A DNA stretch of 64,000 nt from Streptomyces sp. NBC_00250 (GTDB taxonomy: Bacteria > Actinomycetota > Actinomycetes > Streptomycetales > Streptomycetaceae), in contig NZ_CP108088.1 of the NCBI RefSeq assembly GCF_036192275.1, positions 2,418,001-2,482,000 on the forward strand, in the 5' to 3' direction. Positions 1 through 7,850 of this stretch are shown here, one piece after another. A program made the position numbers and the translations under genes. Each line of letters begins with the position of its first letter. The stretch's first letter is position 1. The notes under the pieces were generated by a model. That model was not told where the DNA came from, did no database searches, and worked only from the letters and a program-made list of their open reading frames with translations.

Positions 1-167
1 TCACGGCGATTCCCGCCGGGGGCTATGGCGAGGTCCTGCTGTATCTGGCCGGACAGCCGGTGAAATACGCGGCGAAGGCGGCCGCTCCGGTCGAGCGGGG
101 TGCCGAGGTGTGGGTGGAGTCGGTGCTGTCACCGACGTCGGTCACGGTCCGCCCCGTAGAACGCTGA
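1..167 (+). CDS. NfeD-like protein, C-terminal fragment
   Basis: Only the last 54 codons are inside the window; the frame beginning at base 3 stays open to a TGA at 165-167. The tail (GYGEVLLYLAGQPVKYAA and onward) alternates hydrophobic and polar residues as in a small beta barrel. NfeD-family membrane proteins end in such an OB fold and are typically encoded beside an SPFH/flotillin gene, and a flotillin follows 122 bp downstream on the same strand. The name therefore rests mainly on context. The N-terminal membrane part cannot be seen, so a different OB-fold protein is possible. Confidence 0.5.
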   Translation, partial: TAIPAGGYGEVLLYLAGQPVKYAAKAAAPVERGAEVWVESVLSPTSVTVRPVER

Positions 168-177
168 CCTTCGCACC

Positions 178-217
178 GCTCGACCGCTCGACCGCTCGAC
201 CGCTCGACCGCTCGACC
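178..217. repeat. 8-bp tandem repeat, five copies
   Basis: Five exact copies of gctcgacc lie between the NfeD-like stop and the flotillin start. A degraded copy sits just upstream. A second, looser repeat (gatc-gttcat type, about 12 bp, three copies) follows at about 235-270. The unit is not a multiple of three and lies between genes, so copy number would change spacing rather than a protein. Confidence 0.85.
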
Positions 218-289
218 AATTCTCTTCATTCGCTGATCTGTTCATTGATCCGTTCATCGATCCGTTCACTCAATTCGAGGGATTTCTGC

Positions 290-1708
290 ATGAGCCCTGT
301 CCTCACCGCTGTCGTGGGAATAGTCGTCCTCGTCGTCCTGCTCGGCCTCGTCGTCGTCACGCGCTACAAGGTGGCCGGCCCCAGCGAGGCCTTCATCATC
401 ACCGGCCGGCGCGGCAAGAAGGCCACCGACCCGGCCACGGGGCGGGTGTTCACCGACAACAGCGGCCAGAAGGTCGTGGTCGGTGGCGGTGTGTTCGTCG
501 TCCCGTTCGTGCAGCAGAAGTTCACGCTCGACCTGTCGAGCCGTCACATCCCGGTCGCGGTGCGCGGCGCGGTCACCCTGCGCGGTGTGAAGGCCAACCT
601 GGAGGGCGTCGCGATCGTCAAGGTCGGCGGCACCGAGGACTCGATCCGGGCGGCCGCGCAGCGATTCCTGATGCAGCAGAACGGCATCGTCGGCTTCACC
701 CAGGAGGTGCTGTCGGGCGCGCTGCGTTCCATCGTGGGACGGATGTCCGTCGAGGACATCATCCGGGACCGGGCGGCGTTCGCCGGGCAGGTCGCCGAGG
801 AGGCGGAGGCCAGTCTCTCCGGCCAGGGCCTGGTCCTGGACGCCTTCCAGATCCAGGACATCACCACCGAGGGCTCGTACCTCGAAGACCTCGGCCGTCC
901 CGAGGCCGCCCGCGCCAAGCAGGAGGCGGACATCGCCGAGGCCGTCGCACGGCGTGCCGCCGAGCAGGCGCGGCTGAAGGCGGAGGAGGAGATCGCGATC
1001 GCCCAGCGGACCCTCTACCTGAAGCAGGCCGAGATCAAGGCGCAGACGGACGAGGCCGCCGCCCAGGCGAACGCCGCAGGCCCGCTCGCCGAGGCCGCCC
1101 GCCAGCAGGACATCCTGACGGAGCAGGAGAAGGTCGCCGCGCGCCAGGCCGAGCTGACCGACCGCCAGCTCGACACCCAGGTCCGCAAGCCCGCCGACGC
1201 CGCCCGCTACCAGGCCGAGCAGGAGGCCGAGGCCCGCCGTATCGCCCTGGTCAAGGAGGCCGAGGCGGACGCGCAGCGGGCCAGGCTCACCGGTGAGGGC
1301 GAGAAGGCCCACCGCGCGGCCCTGGCCGACGCCGTACGCATCGAGGGCGAGGCCCAGGCCGCGGCGATCGCCGCGAAGGGCTCCGCCGAAGCCGAGGCCA
1401 TGCAGAAGAAGGCCGACGCCTTCGCCCAGTACGGGGACGCGGCCGTCCTCCAGATGCTCGTCGAAGTCCTGCCCCAGGTCGTGGCCAAGGCGTCCGAGCC
1501 GCTGTCGGCCGTCGAGAAGATGACGGTCATCTCGACGGACGGGGCGAGCCGGTTGACCCGTACCGTCACGGACAACGTCGCCCAGGGCATGGAACTCCTG
1601 TCGTCCACGACCGGGGTGGACCTCGCCCAGCTCCTCCAGGGCATCACGCAGAAGGGGAAGCCGCAGCAGAGGGAGCCGCAGCGGGAGTCGGTCGAGATAG
1701 CGGACTGA
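290..1708 (+). CDS. Flotillin / SPFH-domain protein
   Basis: A 472-residue protein with one N-terminal membrane segment (about residues 5-25, very rich in V and L). An SPFH/band-7 domain follows to about residue 200. A long alpha-helical stretch rich in Glu, Ala, Lys and Gln (about 200-390) is the coiled-coil flotillin domain. Flotillins scaffold ordered membrane microdomains. The open frame extends upstream to 110, but that part is low-complexity and encodes the 8-bp repeat, so I chose the ATG at 290, where the membrane segment begins. The gene follows an NfeD-like gene on the same strand, the usual pairing. It ends 15 bp before the convergent antiporter gene, with no hairpin between them. 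Confidence 0.9.
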   Translation: MSPVLTAVVGIVVLVVLLGLVVVTRYKVAGPSEAFIITGRRGKKATDPATGRVFTDNSGQKVVVGGGVFVVPFVQQKFTLDLSSRHIPVAVRGAVTLRGVKANLEGVAIVKVGGTEDSIRAAAQRFLMQQNGIVGFTQEVLSGALRSIVGRMSVEDIIRDRAAFAGQVAEEAEASLSGQGLVLDAFQIQDITTEGSYLEDLGRPEAARAKQEADIAEAVARRAAEQARLKAEEEIAIAQRTLYLKQAEIKAQTDEAAAQANAAGPLAEAARQQDILTEQEKVAARQAELTDRQLDTQVRKPADAARYQAEQEAEARRIALVKEAEADAQRARLTGEGEKAHRAALADAVRIEGEAQAAAIAAKGSAEAEAMQKKADAFAQYGDAAVLQMLVEVLPQVVAKASEPLSAVEKMTVISTDGASRLTRTVTDNVAQGMELLSSTTGVDLAQLLQGITQKGKPQQREPQRESVEIAD

Positions 1709-1723
1709 GAAGGACCGCGTCAC

Positions 1724-3073
1724 TCACACACGGTCGGACGCCGATTCGTTTCCGGGCTCGGACACACGGGCGGACGCCGACCCGGTACCGGGCTCGGACA
1801 CACGGGCGGACGCCGACCCGGTACCGATCTCCGGCACACGTACGGGCACGGCCTCGGGCCCGGGTACGGCCTCGGGCCCGGGTACGGCGGCTCCTCCCCC
1901 ACCCGGGGGCACAGTGGCCCGCCGACGGGTGAGGTAGGTGGCGATCGGCTCGGTGTAGCGAGCCGTGAGCGGCCCGATCACCACGAGGATGAGCACATAG
2001 GCGGTGGCGAAGGGCCCGAGCTGGGGCTGCACCCCGGCGGTGACGGCGAGCCCGGCGATGACGATGGAGAACTCGCCGCGCGCCACCAGGGTGCCGCCCG
2101 CCCGCCAGCGACCCTTGACCCCGATCCCGGCGCGGCGCGCGGCCCAGTGACCGGTGGCGATCTTGGTCAGCGCGGTGACGACGGCCAGGGCGAAGGCCGG
2201 GAGGAGCACCGGCGGGATGCTCGCGGGGTCGGTGTGCAGTCCGAAGAAGACGAAGAACACCGCGGCGAAGAGGTCGCGCAGGGGGCTCAGCAGGGCGTGG
2301 GCTCCGTCGGCGACCTCCCCGGAGAGGGCGATGCCGACGAGGAACGCGCCGACGGCCGCGGAGACCTGGAGCTGCTGGGCGACACCGGCGACGAGCAGCG
2401 TCAGACCGAGGACGACGAGGAGCAGCTTCTCGGGGTCGTCGCTGGAGACGAACCGTGAGATGAGCCGTCCGTAGCGGACGGCGACGAAGAGGACGGCGCC
2501 GGCCACGCCCAGGGCGATGGCGAGGGTGGCGCTGCCCGCTGCGAGGCCGACCCCGGCGAGCAGGGCCGTGATGATGGGCAGGTAGACGGCCATGGCGAGG
2601 TCTTCGAGGACCAGGATGCTGAGGATGACCGGCGTCTCACGGTTGCCGAGGCGCCCGAGATCGCCGAGGACCTTGGCGATGACACCTGAGGAGGAGATCC
2701 AGGTGACGCCCGCCAGGACGACGGCGGCGACGGGTCCCCAGCCGAGGAGCAGCGCGGCGGCGGCGCCGGGCAGGGCGTTGAGGGCGAAGTCGACGAGTCC
2801 GGCGGGGTACTGGGTCTTGAGGTTGGAGACGAGATCGCTCGCGGTGTACTCGAGACCGAGCATGAGGAGCAGGAGTATCACCCCGATCTCGGCGCCGATG
2901 GCGACGAACTCCTCGCTGGTGCCGAGCGGCAGCAGGCCGCCCTTGCCGAAGGCGAGGCCGGCGAGGAGGTAGAGGGGTATCGGGGAGAAGCTGAACCGGC
3001 CGGCGAGGCGTCCGAGCAGGCCGAGTCCGAGGATGATGGCGCCGAATTCGATCAGGAAGACCGCGGAGTGCAC
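1724..3073 (-). CDS. Cation:proton antiporter (CPA2, KhtU/KefB-like)
   Basis: A 449-residue membrane protein with roughly 12 hydrophobic segments and the CPA2 pattern: an N-terminal GLGLLGRLAGR helix, the acidic stretch SILVLEDLAMAV in a mid-membrane helix, and a final helix near residue 370. It should exchange K+ or Na+ for protons. It starts with GTG at 3073, 7 bp after the stop of the TrkA-C gene, so the pair is an operon like Bacillus khtTU. It lacks the large TrkA-N domain of KefB, fitting a separate regulatory subunit. The last ~65 residues are cytoplasmic, Pro/Gly/Ser-rich and built of in-frame repeats (two 6-residue and two 12-residue units). Confidence 0.85.
   Translation of the reverse strand: MHSAVFLIEFGAIILGLGLLGRLAGRFSFSPIPLYLLAGLAFGKGGLLPLGTSEEFVAIGAEIGVILLLLMLGLEYTASDLVSNLKTQYPAGLVDFALNALPGAAAALLLGWGPVAAVVLAGVTWISSSGVIAKVLGDLGRLGNRETPVILSILVLEDLAMAVYLPIITALLAGVGLAAGSATLAIALGVAGAVLFVAVRYGRLISRFVSSDDPEKLLLVVLGLTLLVAGVAQQLQVSAAVGAFLVGIALSGEVADGAHALLSPLRDLFAAVFFVFFGLHTDPASIPPVLLPAFALAVVTALTKIATGHWAARRAGIGVKGRWRAGGTLVARGEFSIVIAGLAVTAGVQPQLGPFATAYVLILVVIGPLTARYTEPIATYLTRRRATVPPGGGGAAVPGPEAVPGPEAVPVRVPEIGTGSASARVSEPGTGSASARVSEPGNESASDRV
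1752..1886. repeat. In-frame tandem repeats in antiporter C-terminus
   Basis: Two exact 36-bp copies run 1752-1787 and 1788-1823, and two exact 18-bp copies run about 1851-1886. Both units are multiples of three and lie inside the 3' end of the antiporter gene. They give a duplicated 12-residue unit (containing GSASARVSEPG) and a duplicated PGPEAV. Copy-number change would lengthen the tail without a frameshift. Confidence 0.85.
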
Positions 3074-3080
3074 GCCGCCC

Positions 3081-3566
3081 TCACTCCCGACCGAGGATCG
3101 CGGCGGCCGCGTCGACGCCCTCGCGGGTGCCGATGACGATGAGCGTGTCGCCGCCGGCGAGCCGGAAGGCCGGCGTCGGGGACGGTATCGCCCCGGAGCG
3201 GCGCAGTACGGCGACGATGGAGGCTCCGGCGTCGGTGCGCATCCGCGTCTCGCCGAGCAGGCGCCCGTTCCAGTGCGAGTGGGCCGACAGTTCGATGCGT
3301 TCGGCGACGAGCCCCAGGTCGGTGGTGTGCAGGACGTTGGGGCTGTGGTGGGCGGGGAGCAGCGCGTCGATCAGCGAGGCGGTCTCGGCCTCGGTGAGGT
3401 GCAGCGACTGCGCGCACGCGTCGGGGTCGTCGCCCCGGTACACGTTCACGGTCCGGGTCCCGTCGCGGTGCGCGATGACCGACAGCTGGCGGTGCTCCCG
3501 GGTGGTGAAGTCGTACTGGACTCCGATACCGGGCAGGGGTGTCGTTCTCATCCGCGGAGCAGGCAA
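3081..3566 (-). CDS. TrkA-C domain regulatory subunit (KhtT-like)
   Basis: A 161-residue soluble protein whose second half is a TrkA-C (RCK_C) domain (about 85-158: GETRMRTDAGASIVAVLR, then GGDTLIVIGTREGVDAA). Such subunits bind a small ligand or nucleotide and gate the CPA2 antiporter encoded directly downstream. Homologues usually begin at MRTTPLPGIGV, which would put an ATG at 3551. A strong AGGAGG at 3576-3581 is 9 nt from the TTG at 3566 but 24 nt from that ATG, so I chose TTG. The five extra residues are MPAPR. Operon with the antiporter. Confidence 0.82.
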   Translation of the reverse strand: MPAPRMRTTPLPGIGVQYDFTTREHRQLSVIAHRDGTRTVNVYRGDDPDACAQSLHLTEAETASLIDALLPAHHSPNVLHTTDLGLVAERIELSAHSHWNGRLLGETRMRTDAGASIVAVLRRSGAIPSPTPAFRLAGGDTLIVIGTREGVDAAAAILGRE

Positions 3567-3786
3567 GGGCCCGTCCCTCCTGTTGTCATGTCAAAGGGTG
3601 ATCAGGTCGGTGGTCGGGGGCCATGGTGCCACCCGCGAGGAGCCCCGGAACATGGGTGTCGGCACGGATGGACAAGCCACCGGAAACTGGTCAGGATGAG
3701 GCGGGGACATGGATCCCGCCGCAGGTCAGAGGCCCGGAGCCAGGTAGTGGGAGCCGGGGGCGAACAAGAGGGAGAGAGCCGCAACA

Positions 3787-4737
3787 GTGTCGCTGTACTG
3801 GCGCATCTTCCTTCTCAACGCCTCGGTGCTGATCGTCGCCGTCCTCCTCCTCTTCGGCCCGGTGACGGTCTCCACCCCCGTACTCCTCGGCGAGGCGATC
3901 GTGCTCGTGGCCGGTCTGGTCGCGATGCTCCTCGCGAACGCGCTCCTGCTGCGGCTCGGCCTGGCACCGCTCCAGCGCCTCACCCGGGCGATGCGGACGG
4001 CGGACCTGCTGAGGCCGGGCCGCCGGGCGGAGGTGGCGGGGCGCGGCGAGATCGCGGACCTGACGCGTACGTTCAACACGATGCTGGACCGGCTCGAAGC
4101 CGAACGGGCCGTGAGCACCGCCCGGGTCCTCTCGGCGCAGGAGGAGGAGCGGCAGCGGATCGCGCAGGAGCTGCACGACGAGGTCGGGCAGACCCTCACG
4201 GCGGTACTCCTCCAGCTGAAGCACGCCGCGAACCACGCTCCGGACGACCTGCGGACGGAACTCCACCAGGCGCAGGAGACGACCCGGACGAGCCTGGACG
4301 AGATCCGCCGCATCGCACGCCGGCTGCGCCCGGGAGTCCTGGAGGAGCTGGGCCTGCACAGCGCGCTCAGGTCGCTGGCCTCGGAGTTCTCGACGCGGGG
4401 CCTGACCGTACGGCCCCACATCGAGTCCGGGCTCCCGAGACTCGACCACGAGACGGAGCTGGTGCTCTACCGGGTGGCGCAGGAGGGCCTCACCAACACG
4501 GCCCGGCACGCGGCGGCGACACACGTGGATCTACGTCTCCGCCGACTCCCCCACGGTGGGATCGGCCTCCTGGTCAAGGACGACGGCCGGGGAATCGGCC
4601 GGGCGCCGGACGGCGCGGGCCTGAGCGGAATGAGGGAGCGCGCGCTGCTGATCGGCGCGGAACTGACGATCCGCGAAGGCGAAGGCGGCGGCACGGAAGT
4701 CCACCTGAACACCAAGCGCGACAAGGCGATGTCATGA
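3787..4737 (+). CDS. NarL-type sensor histidine kinase
   Basis: A 316-residue kinase with two close N-terminal membrane segments (about 8-26 and 36-56) and almost no extracellular loop. A HAMP domain follows (about 52-105), then a HisKA_3 dimerisation domain with the phospho-acceptor in QELHDEVGQ (His130) and a GHKL ATPase (N box EGLTNTARHA, then DDGRGIG). The missing sensor loop suggests it senses within or near the membrane. It starts with GTG at 3787 behind a GA-rich ribosome site. Its last codons overlap the response-regulator ATG as ATGA (4734-4737), so the two are translationally coupled. Confidence 0.92.
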   Translation: MSLYWRIFLLNASVLIVAVLLLFGPVTVSTPVLLGEAIVLVAGLVAMLLANALLLRLGLAPLQRLTRAMRTADLLRPGRRAEVAGRGEIADLTRTFNTMLDRLEAERAVSTARVLSAQEEERQRIAQELHDEVGQTLTAVLLQLKHAANHAPDDLRTELHQAQETTRTSLDEIRRIARRLRPGVLEELGLHSALRSLASEFSTRGLTVRPHIESGLPRLDHETELVLYRVAQEGLTNTARHAAATHVDLRLRRLPHGGIGLLVKDDGRGIGRAPDGAGLSGMRERALLIGAELTIREGEGGGTEVHLNTKRDKAMS

Positions 4738-5408
4738 CGGGCCCGACCACCGAACCGAGCACTCCCACGCGCATCCTGCTGGCGGACGACCACGCGCTCG
4801 TACGGGGAGGAGTACGCCTCATCCTGGACGCGGAACCGGACCTGACGGTGGTGGCGGAGGCGTCGGACGGCGCGGAAGCGGTGGCGCTGGCCCGCTCGGA
4901 ACAGATCGACCTGGCGGTCCTGGACATCTCGATGCCCCGCAGGACCGGCCTCCAGGCGGCCCGCGAACTCAGCCGCCTCCGGCCGGAGCTGAGGATCCTG
5001 ATCCTCACGATGTACGACAACGAGCAGTACTTCTTCGAGGCGCTGAAGGCCGGCGCGAGCGGCTACGTCCTGAAGTCGGTGGCCGACCGCGACCTGGTGG
5101 AAGCATGCCGGGCGGCGGTACGCGACGAGCCCTTCATCTACCCCGGCGCGGAAACGGCCCTGATCCGCACGTACCTCGACCGAGCGGAACAGGGCAGGCC
5201 CCTCCCGGACAAGGCCGTCACGGAACGCGAGGAGGAGATCCTCAAACTGGTGGCGGAGGGCCACAGCTCCAAGGAGATCGGCGACCTCCTCGTCATCAGC
5301 CCGAAGACGGTGGAACGCCACCGCGCCAACCTCCTCCAGAAGCTGGGCATGCGAGACCGCCTGGAGCTCACGCGCTACGCGATCCGGGTGGGGCTGATCG
5401 AGCCGTAG
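4734..5408 (+). CDS. NarL/FixJ-family response regulator
   Basis: A 224-residue regulator with a receiver domain (acidic pocket DD at 18-19, phospho-acceptor Asp64 in LDISMP, conserved Lys in YVLKSV). The LuxR-type helix-turn-helix is at about 158-215, with the signature SSKEIGDLLVISPKTVERHR. It should bind DNA as a dimer when phosphorylated by the kinase encoded just before it. The ATG at 4734 overlaps the kinase stop. Its targets cannot be read from the window; the MFS exporter 370 bp downstream is a possible one but is not coupled. Confidence 0.92.
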   Translation: MTGPTTEPSTPTRILLADDHALVRGGVRLILDAEPDLTVVAEASDGAEAVALARSEQIDLAVLDISMPRRTGLQAARELSRLRPELRILILTMYDNEQYFFEALKAGASGYVLKSVADRDLVEACRAAVRDEPFIYPGAETALIRTYLDRAEQGRPLPDKAVTEREEEILKLVAEGHSSKEIGDLLVISPKTVERHRANLLQKLGMRDRLELTRYAIRVGLIEP

Positions 5409-5779
5409 CCGGGCTCGACCTCCGTACCCACGTCCCGCGCCCTTCGTCCATCGCCCTGCGTCCCGCGTCCTTCGTCCCGCGCCCAGCGCCCTGGGTGCCG
5501 CGTCCCACGTCCCGCACCCTGCGTCCTGCCTTCCGCGTCCCGGTTTCGGCAACAAATGTTGTCCCCACGGGACGCCCGGTTCGAGCATGAGGGCACCGGT
5601 GATCACCACGATCCGGCAGACCGACGAGGCCGGCATATCGGCGCGCATCCGCCCTGATCCGTATGCCCGACCGCGAGAACGAGGAGCCCGCCCATGCGTT
5701 CGACCACCCCTGGGCCAGTGCGAAGCGTCACCGCGCGACCCGTCGCGCACCACACACGGCGGGCGGGAGGTGGCCTCCG
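5409..5779. other. Intergenic, degenerate C-rich tandem repeat
   Basis: 371 bp without a supported gene. From about 5430 to 5545 it consists of many degenerate copies of a cgtcc(c)-type unit of 8-12 bp (cgcgtccc, cacgtcccg, ccttcgtcc), strongly strand-biased: C and T on this strand, G and A on the other. The rest holds a short AT-richer patch around aacaaatgttg (5551-5561), a 5-bp inverted repeat, which could be part of the exporter promoter. The open frames crossing it are products of the repeat. Confidence 0.55.
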
Positions 5780-7045
5780 ATGAGCGTCCGGACGGAACCG
5801 ATCGAGCCGACCGAACCGCAGGAGACCACCGCACCACCGGATGCCACCGCGCCCAAGGGCGGCGGGAGGCTACCGCTCCCCGTCTACCTGCTCGCGTTCA
5901 GCCTGTTCGCGATGGGGAGCGCCGAGTTCCTGCTCGCCGGTGTCCTCCCGGACATCGCCGACGACCTCGACATCTCGCTGTCCTCCGCGGGCGCCCTCAT
6001 CTCGGCCTTCGCCATCGGCGTGGTGATCGGCGGTCCGCCGCTCGCGGTGCTGACCCTGCGCTGGCCGCGCCGCACGACCCTGGTGATCTCGCAGGCCGTG
6101 TTCGCCGCGGGGGTGGCCGTCGGCCTGCTGACCGACGACTTCACCGTGCTGCTCGTCACCCGCTTCCTGATCGGCCTGGCGTACGCCGGGTTCTGGGCGG
6201 TCGCCGCGGTCACCGCGATCTCCCTCGTCCCACCCGACCGCACCGCCCGGGCCTCCGGCGTGGTGGTCAGCGGTCTCAGCATCGCCATGGTCGCCGGCGG
6301 TCCGGCGGGTGCCTTCCTCAGCCACTTCACCGGCTGGAAGGGCGGCTTCTGGGCGGTGGTCGCGCTCACCGCGCTGAGCGCGATCGCCACGACCGTCGCC
6401 GTTCCCGCCACCAAGGCGGCTCAAGAGCCCAGCGTGAAGCGCGAGTTGCGGACGATGCGGCAGCCGCAGCTGTGGGTGGTGTACGCCGCGACGCTGCTCA
6501 GCACCGCCGCGTACATGATCTCGTACAACTACCTCGCGGCCTTCCTCACGGACATCACGGGCATCGACTCCGTGTGGGTGCCCGGCATCCTCGTCCTCTT
6601 CGGCGTCGGGGCCTTCATCGGCCTTTCCGTCGGGGGCCGGATCGCCGACGGGCGCCCCCACCACGCCCTCCTCATCGGGGCCGGCGGGATCCTGGTCTGC
6701 TCCGTGCTGCTCGCACTCCTGGCAGATCACGCCCTGGCCGTCGTCCCTCTGGTCCTGGTCCTGGGCGTCGCGGGCTTCGTCCTCAACCCGGCCGTCTACG
6801 GACGGGTGTTCACCGTGGCGGCAGGCGCGCCCACGCTCGCCGGGGCCACCGCCGTCTCCATGTTCCAGCTCGGCATCAGCGTGGTCCCCGTCCTCGCGGG
6901 CGTCGCGCTCGGCGCCGGTGCCGGCCTCACGTCGATCCCCTGGCTGGGCGCGGCCCTGGCCGTCCTCACCGTCCCGGCAGTCCTGGCCGACCGGACGATG
7001 ACCCGCAACCGGGCTAAGCCGATCCCCGGACCGACGGACGACTGA
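5780..7045 (+). CDS. MFS drug exporter (DHA1, Cmx-like)
   Basis: A 421-residue protein with 12 membrane segments. It opens with LPLPVYLLAFSLFAMGSAEF, matching the Streptomyces chloramphenicol-efflux type (Cmx/CmlR) of the DHA1 family, and has the loop motif A-like RWPRRTT between helices 2 and 3. The frame extends upstream to 5663, but the ATG at 5780 is preceded by GGGAGG at a suitable distance, so I chose it. Likely role is proton-driven export of a small hydrophobic compound; the substrate is not predictable. The XRE-cupin regulator begins 78 bp downstream and is a plausible controller. Confidence 0.88.
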   Translation: MSVRTEPIEPTEPQETTAPPDATAPKGGGRLPLPVYLLAFSLFAMGSAEFLLAGVLPDIADDLDISLSSAGALISAFAIGVVIGGPPLAVLTLRWPRRTTLVISQAVFAAGVAVGLLTDDFTVLLVTRFLIGLAYAGFWAVAAVTAISLVPPDRTARASGVVVSGLSIAMVAGGPAGAFLSHFTGWKGGFWAVVALTALSAIATTVAVPATKAAQEPSVKRELRTMRQPQLWVVYAATLLSTAAYMISYNYLAAFLTDITGIDSVWVPGILVLFGVGAFIGLSVGGRIADGRPHHALLIGAGGILVCSVLLALLADHALAVVPLVLVLGVAGFVLNPAVYGRVFTVAAGAPTLAGATAVSMFQLGISVVPVLAGVALGAGAGLTSIPWLGAALAVLTVPAVLADRTMTRNRAKPIPGPTDD

Positions 7046-7088
7046 CCCGGCGTCATGACCCTGACGAGTCCGAAAACAGCGCCTCTCG

Positions 7089-7117
7089 TTGCACACTCCA
7101 CCGCGACTGCATGTAAT
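7089..7117 (+). promoter_or_regulatory. Candidate promoter for leaderless XRE gene
   Basis: TTGCAC at 7089-7094 and TGTAAT at 7112-7117 are separated by exactly 17 bp. The GTG at 7124 begins 7 nt after the -10 hexamer, where transcription would start. No Shine-Dalgarno sequence precedes any of the possible starts. Confidence 0.55.
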
Positions 7118-7123
7118 GACGGT

Positions 7124-7726
7124 GTGGAGCAGCCCTCGTCCATCGCCCAGGCCCTGTCCGCCGTAGGCCCCCGGCTCAAGCGGCTGCGCACCGCTCGCGG
7201 TGTCACCCTCGCCGCACTGTCGGAGGTCACCGGCATCTCCAAGAGCACCCTCTCCCGCCTGGAGGCCGGCCGGCGCCGCCCCAGCCTGGAGCTGCTGCTG
7301 CCCATCGCGCAGGCCCACCAGGTACCGATCGACGAACTGGTCGGCGCCCCCGATGTGGGCGACCCGAGGGTCCGGCTCAAACCGCACGCGGTGAACGGCA
7401 ACACCGTGCTGCCGCTGACCCGACAGCCCGGCCCGCTGCAGAGCTACAAGATGGTGCTGCCGGCGAGCCGCGACACCCCGGAACTGTGCACCCATGAGGG
7501 ATACGAGTGGCTGTACGTGCTCTCCGGGCGGCTCCGGATCGTGCTCGCCGACCACGACATCGTCCTCGACCCGGGCGAAGTGGCGGAGTTCGACACACGA
7601 CTACCGCACTGGTTCGGCAGCACGGGGCAGGGCCCGGTCGAAGTACTGAGCCTCTTCGGCCGCCAGGGCGAGCGCATGCACGTCCGCGCCCGCCCCAACC
7701 GCCGAACGCCCGCCTCCGGCGACTGA
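7124..7726 (+). CDS. XRE-family regulator with cupin domain
   Basis: A 200-residue regulator. An N-terminal HTH_3 domain (about 15-65: LKRLRTARGVTLAALSEVTG, then ISKSTLSRLEAGRRRPSLE) is followed by a C-terminal cupin (about 112-182: THEGYEWLYVLSGRLRIVL) that binds a small ligand. This architecture is common for Streptomyces regulators of neighbouring transporters or oxidoreductases. The frame also has an ATG at 7055, but it lacks a ribosome site, and a well-spaced promoter points to transcription starting at the GTG at 7124, giving a leaderless mRNA and a normal family length. It may control the MFS gene just upstream. Confidence 0.85.
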   Translation: MEQPSSIAQALSAVGPRLKRLRTARGVTLAALSEVTGISKSTLSRLEAGRRRPSLELLLPIAQAHQVPIDELVGAPDVGDPRVRLKPHAVNGNTVLPLTRQPGPLQSYKMVLPASRDTPELCTHEGYEWLYVLSGRLRIVLADHDIVLDPGEVAEFDTRLPHWFGSTGQGPVEVLSLFGRQGERMHVRARPNRRTPASGD

Positions 7727-7789
7727 GGCCGGGGACGGGCGCGAAGGAAGCAGGCGGCACACCGGGCGGGGCGGGCCCGGCCTTCGAGA

Positions 7790-7830
7790 GCCTGCCGGGC
7801 CCCTGCGTGCTGCGCAGGGACCCGGCAGGC
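7790..7830. terminator. Hairpin between convergent genes
   Basis: gcctgccggg / cccggcaggc (10 bp) continues after one mismatch into ccctgcg / cgcaggg (7 bp) around a 5-nt loop. It sits between the XRE gene and the convergent ricin-lectin gene and can serve both strands. There is no U tract. Confidence 0.7.
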
Positions 7831-7850
7831 CGGTTACGGCCGCGGCGGCA

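Noticed and set aside
178..217. CRISPR-like array
   Set aside because: The units are 8 bp without spacers; it is a simple tandem repeat. None of the other repeats has spacer structure either.
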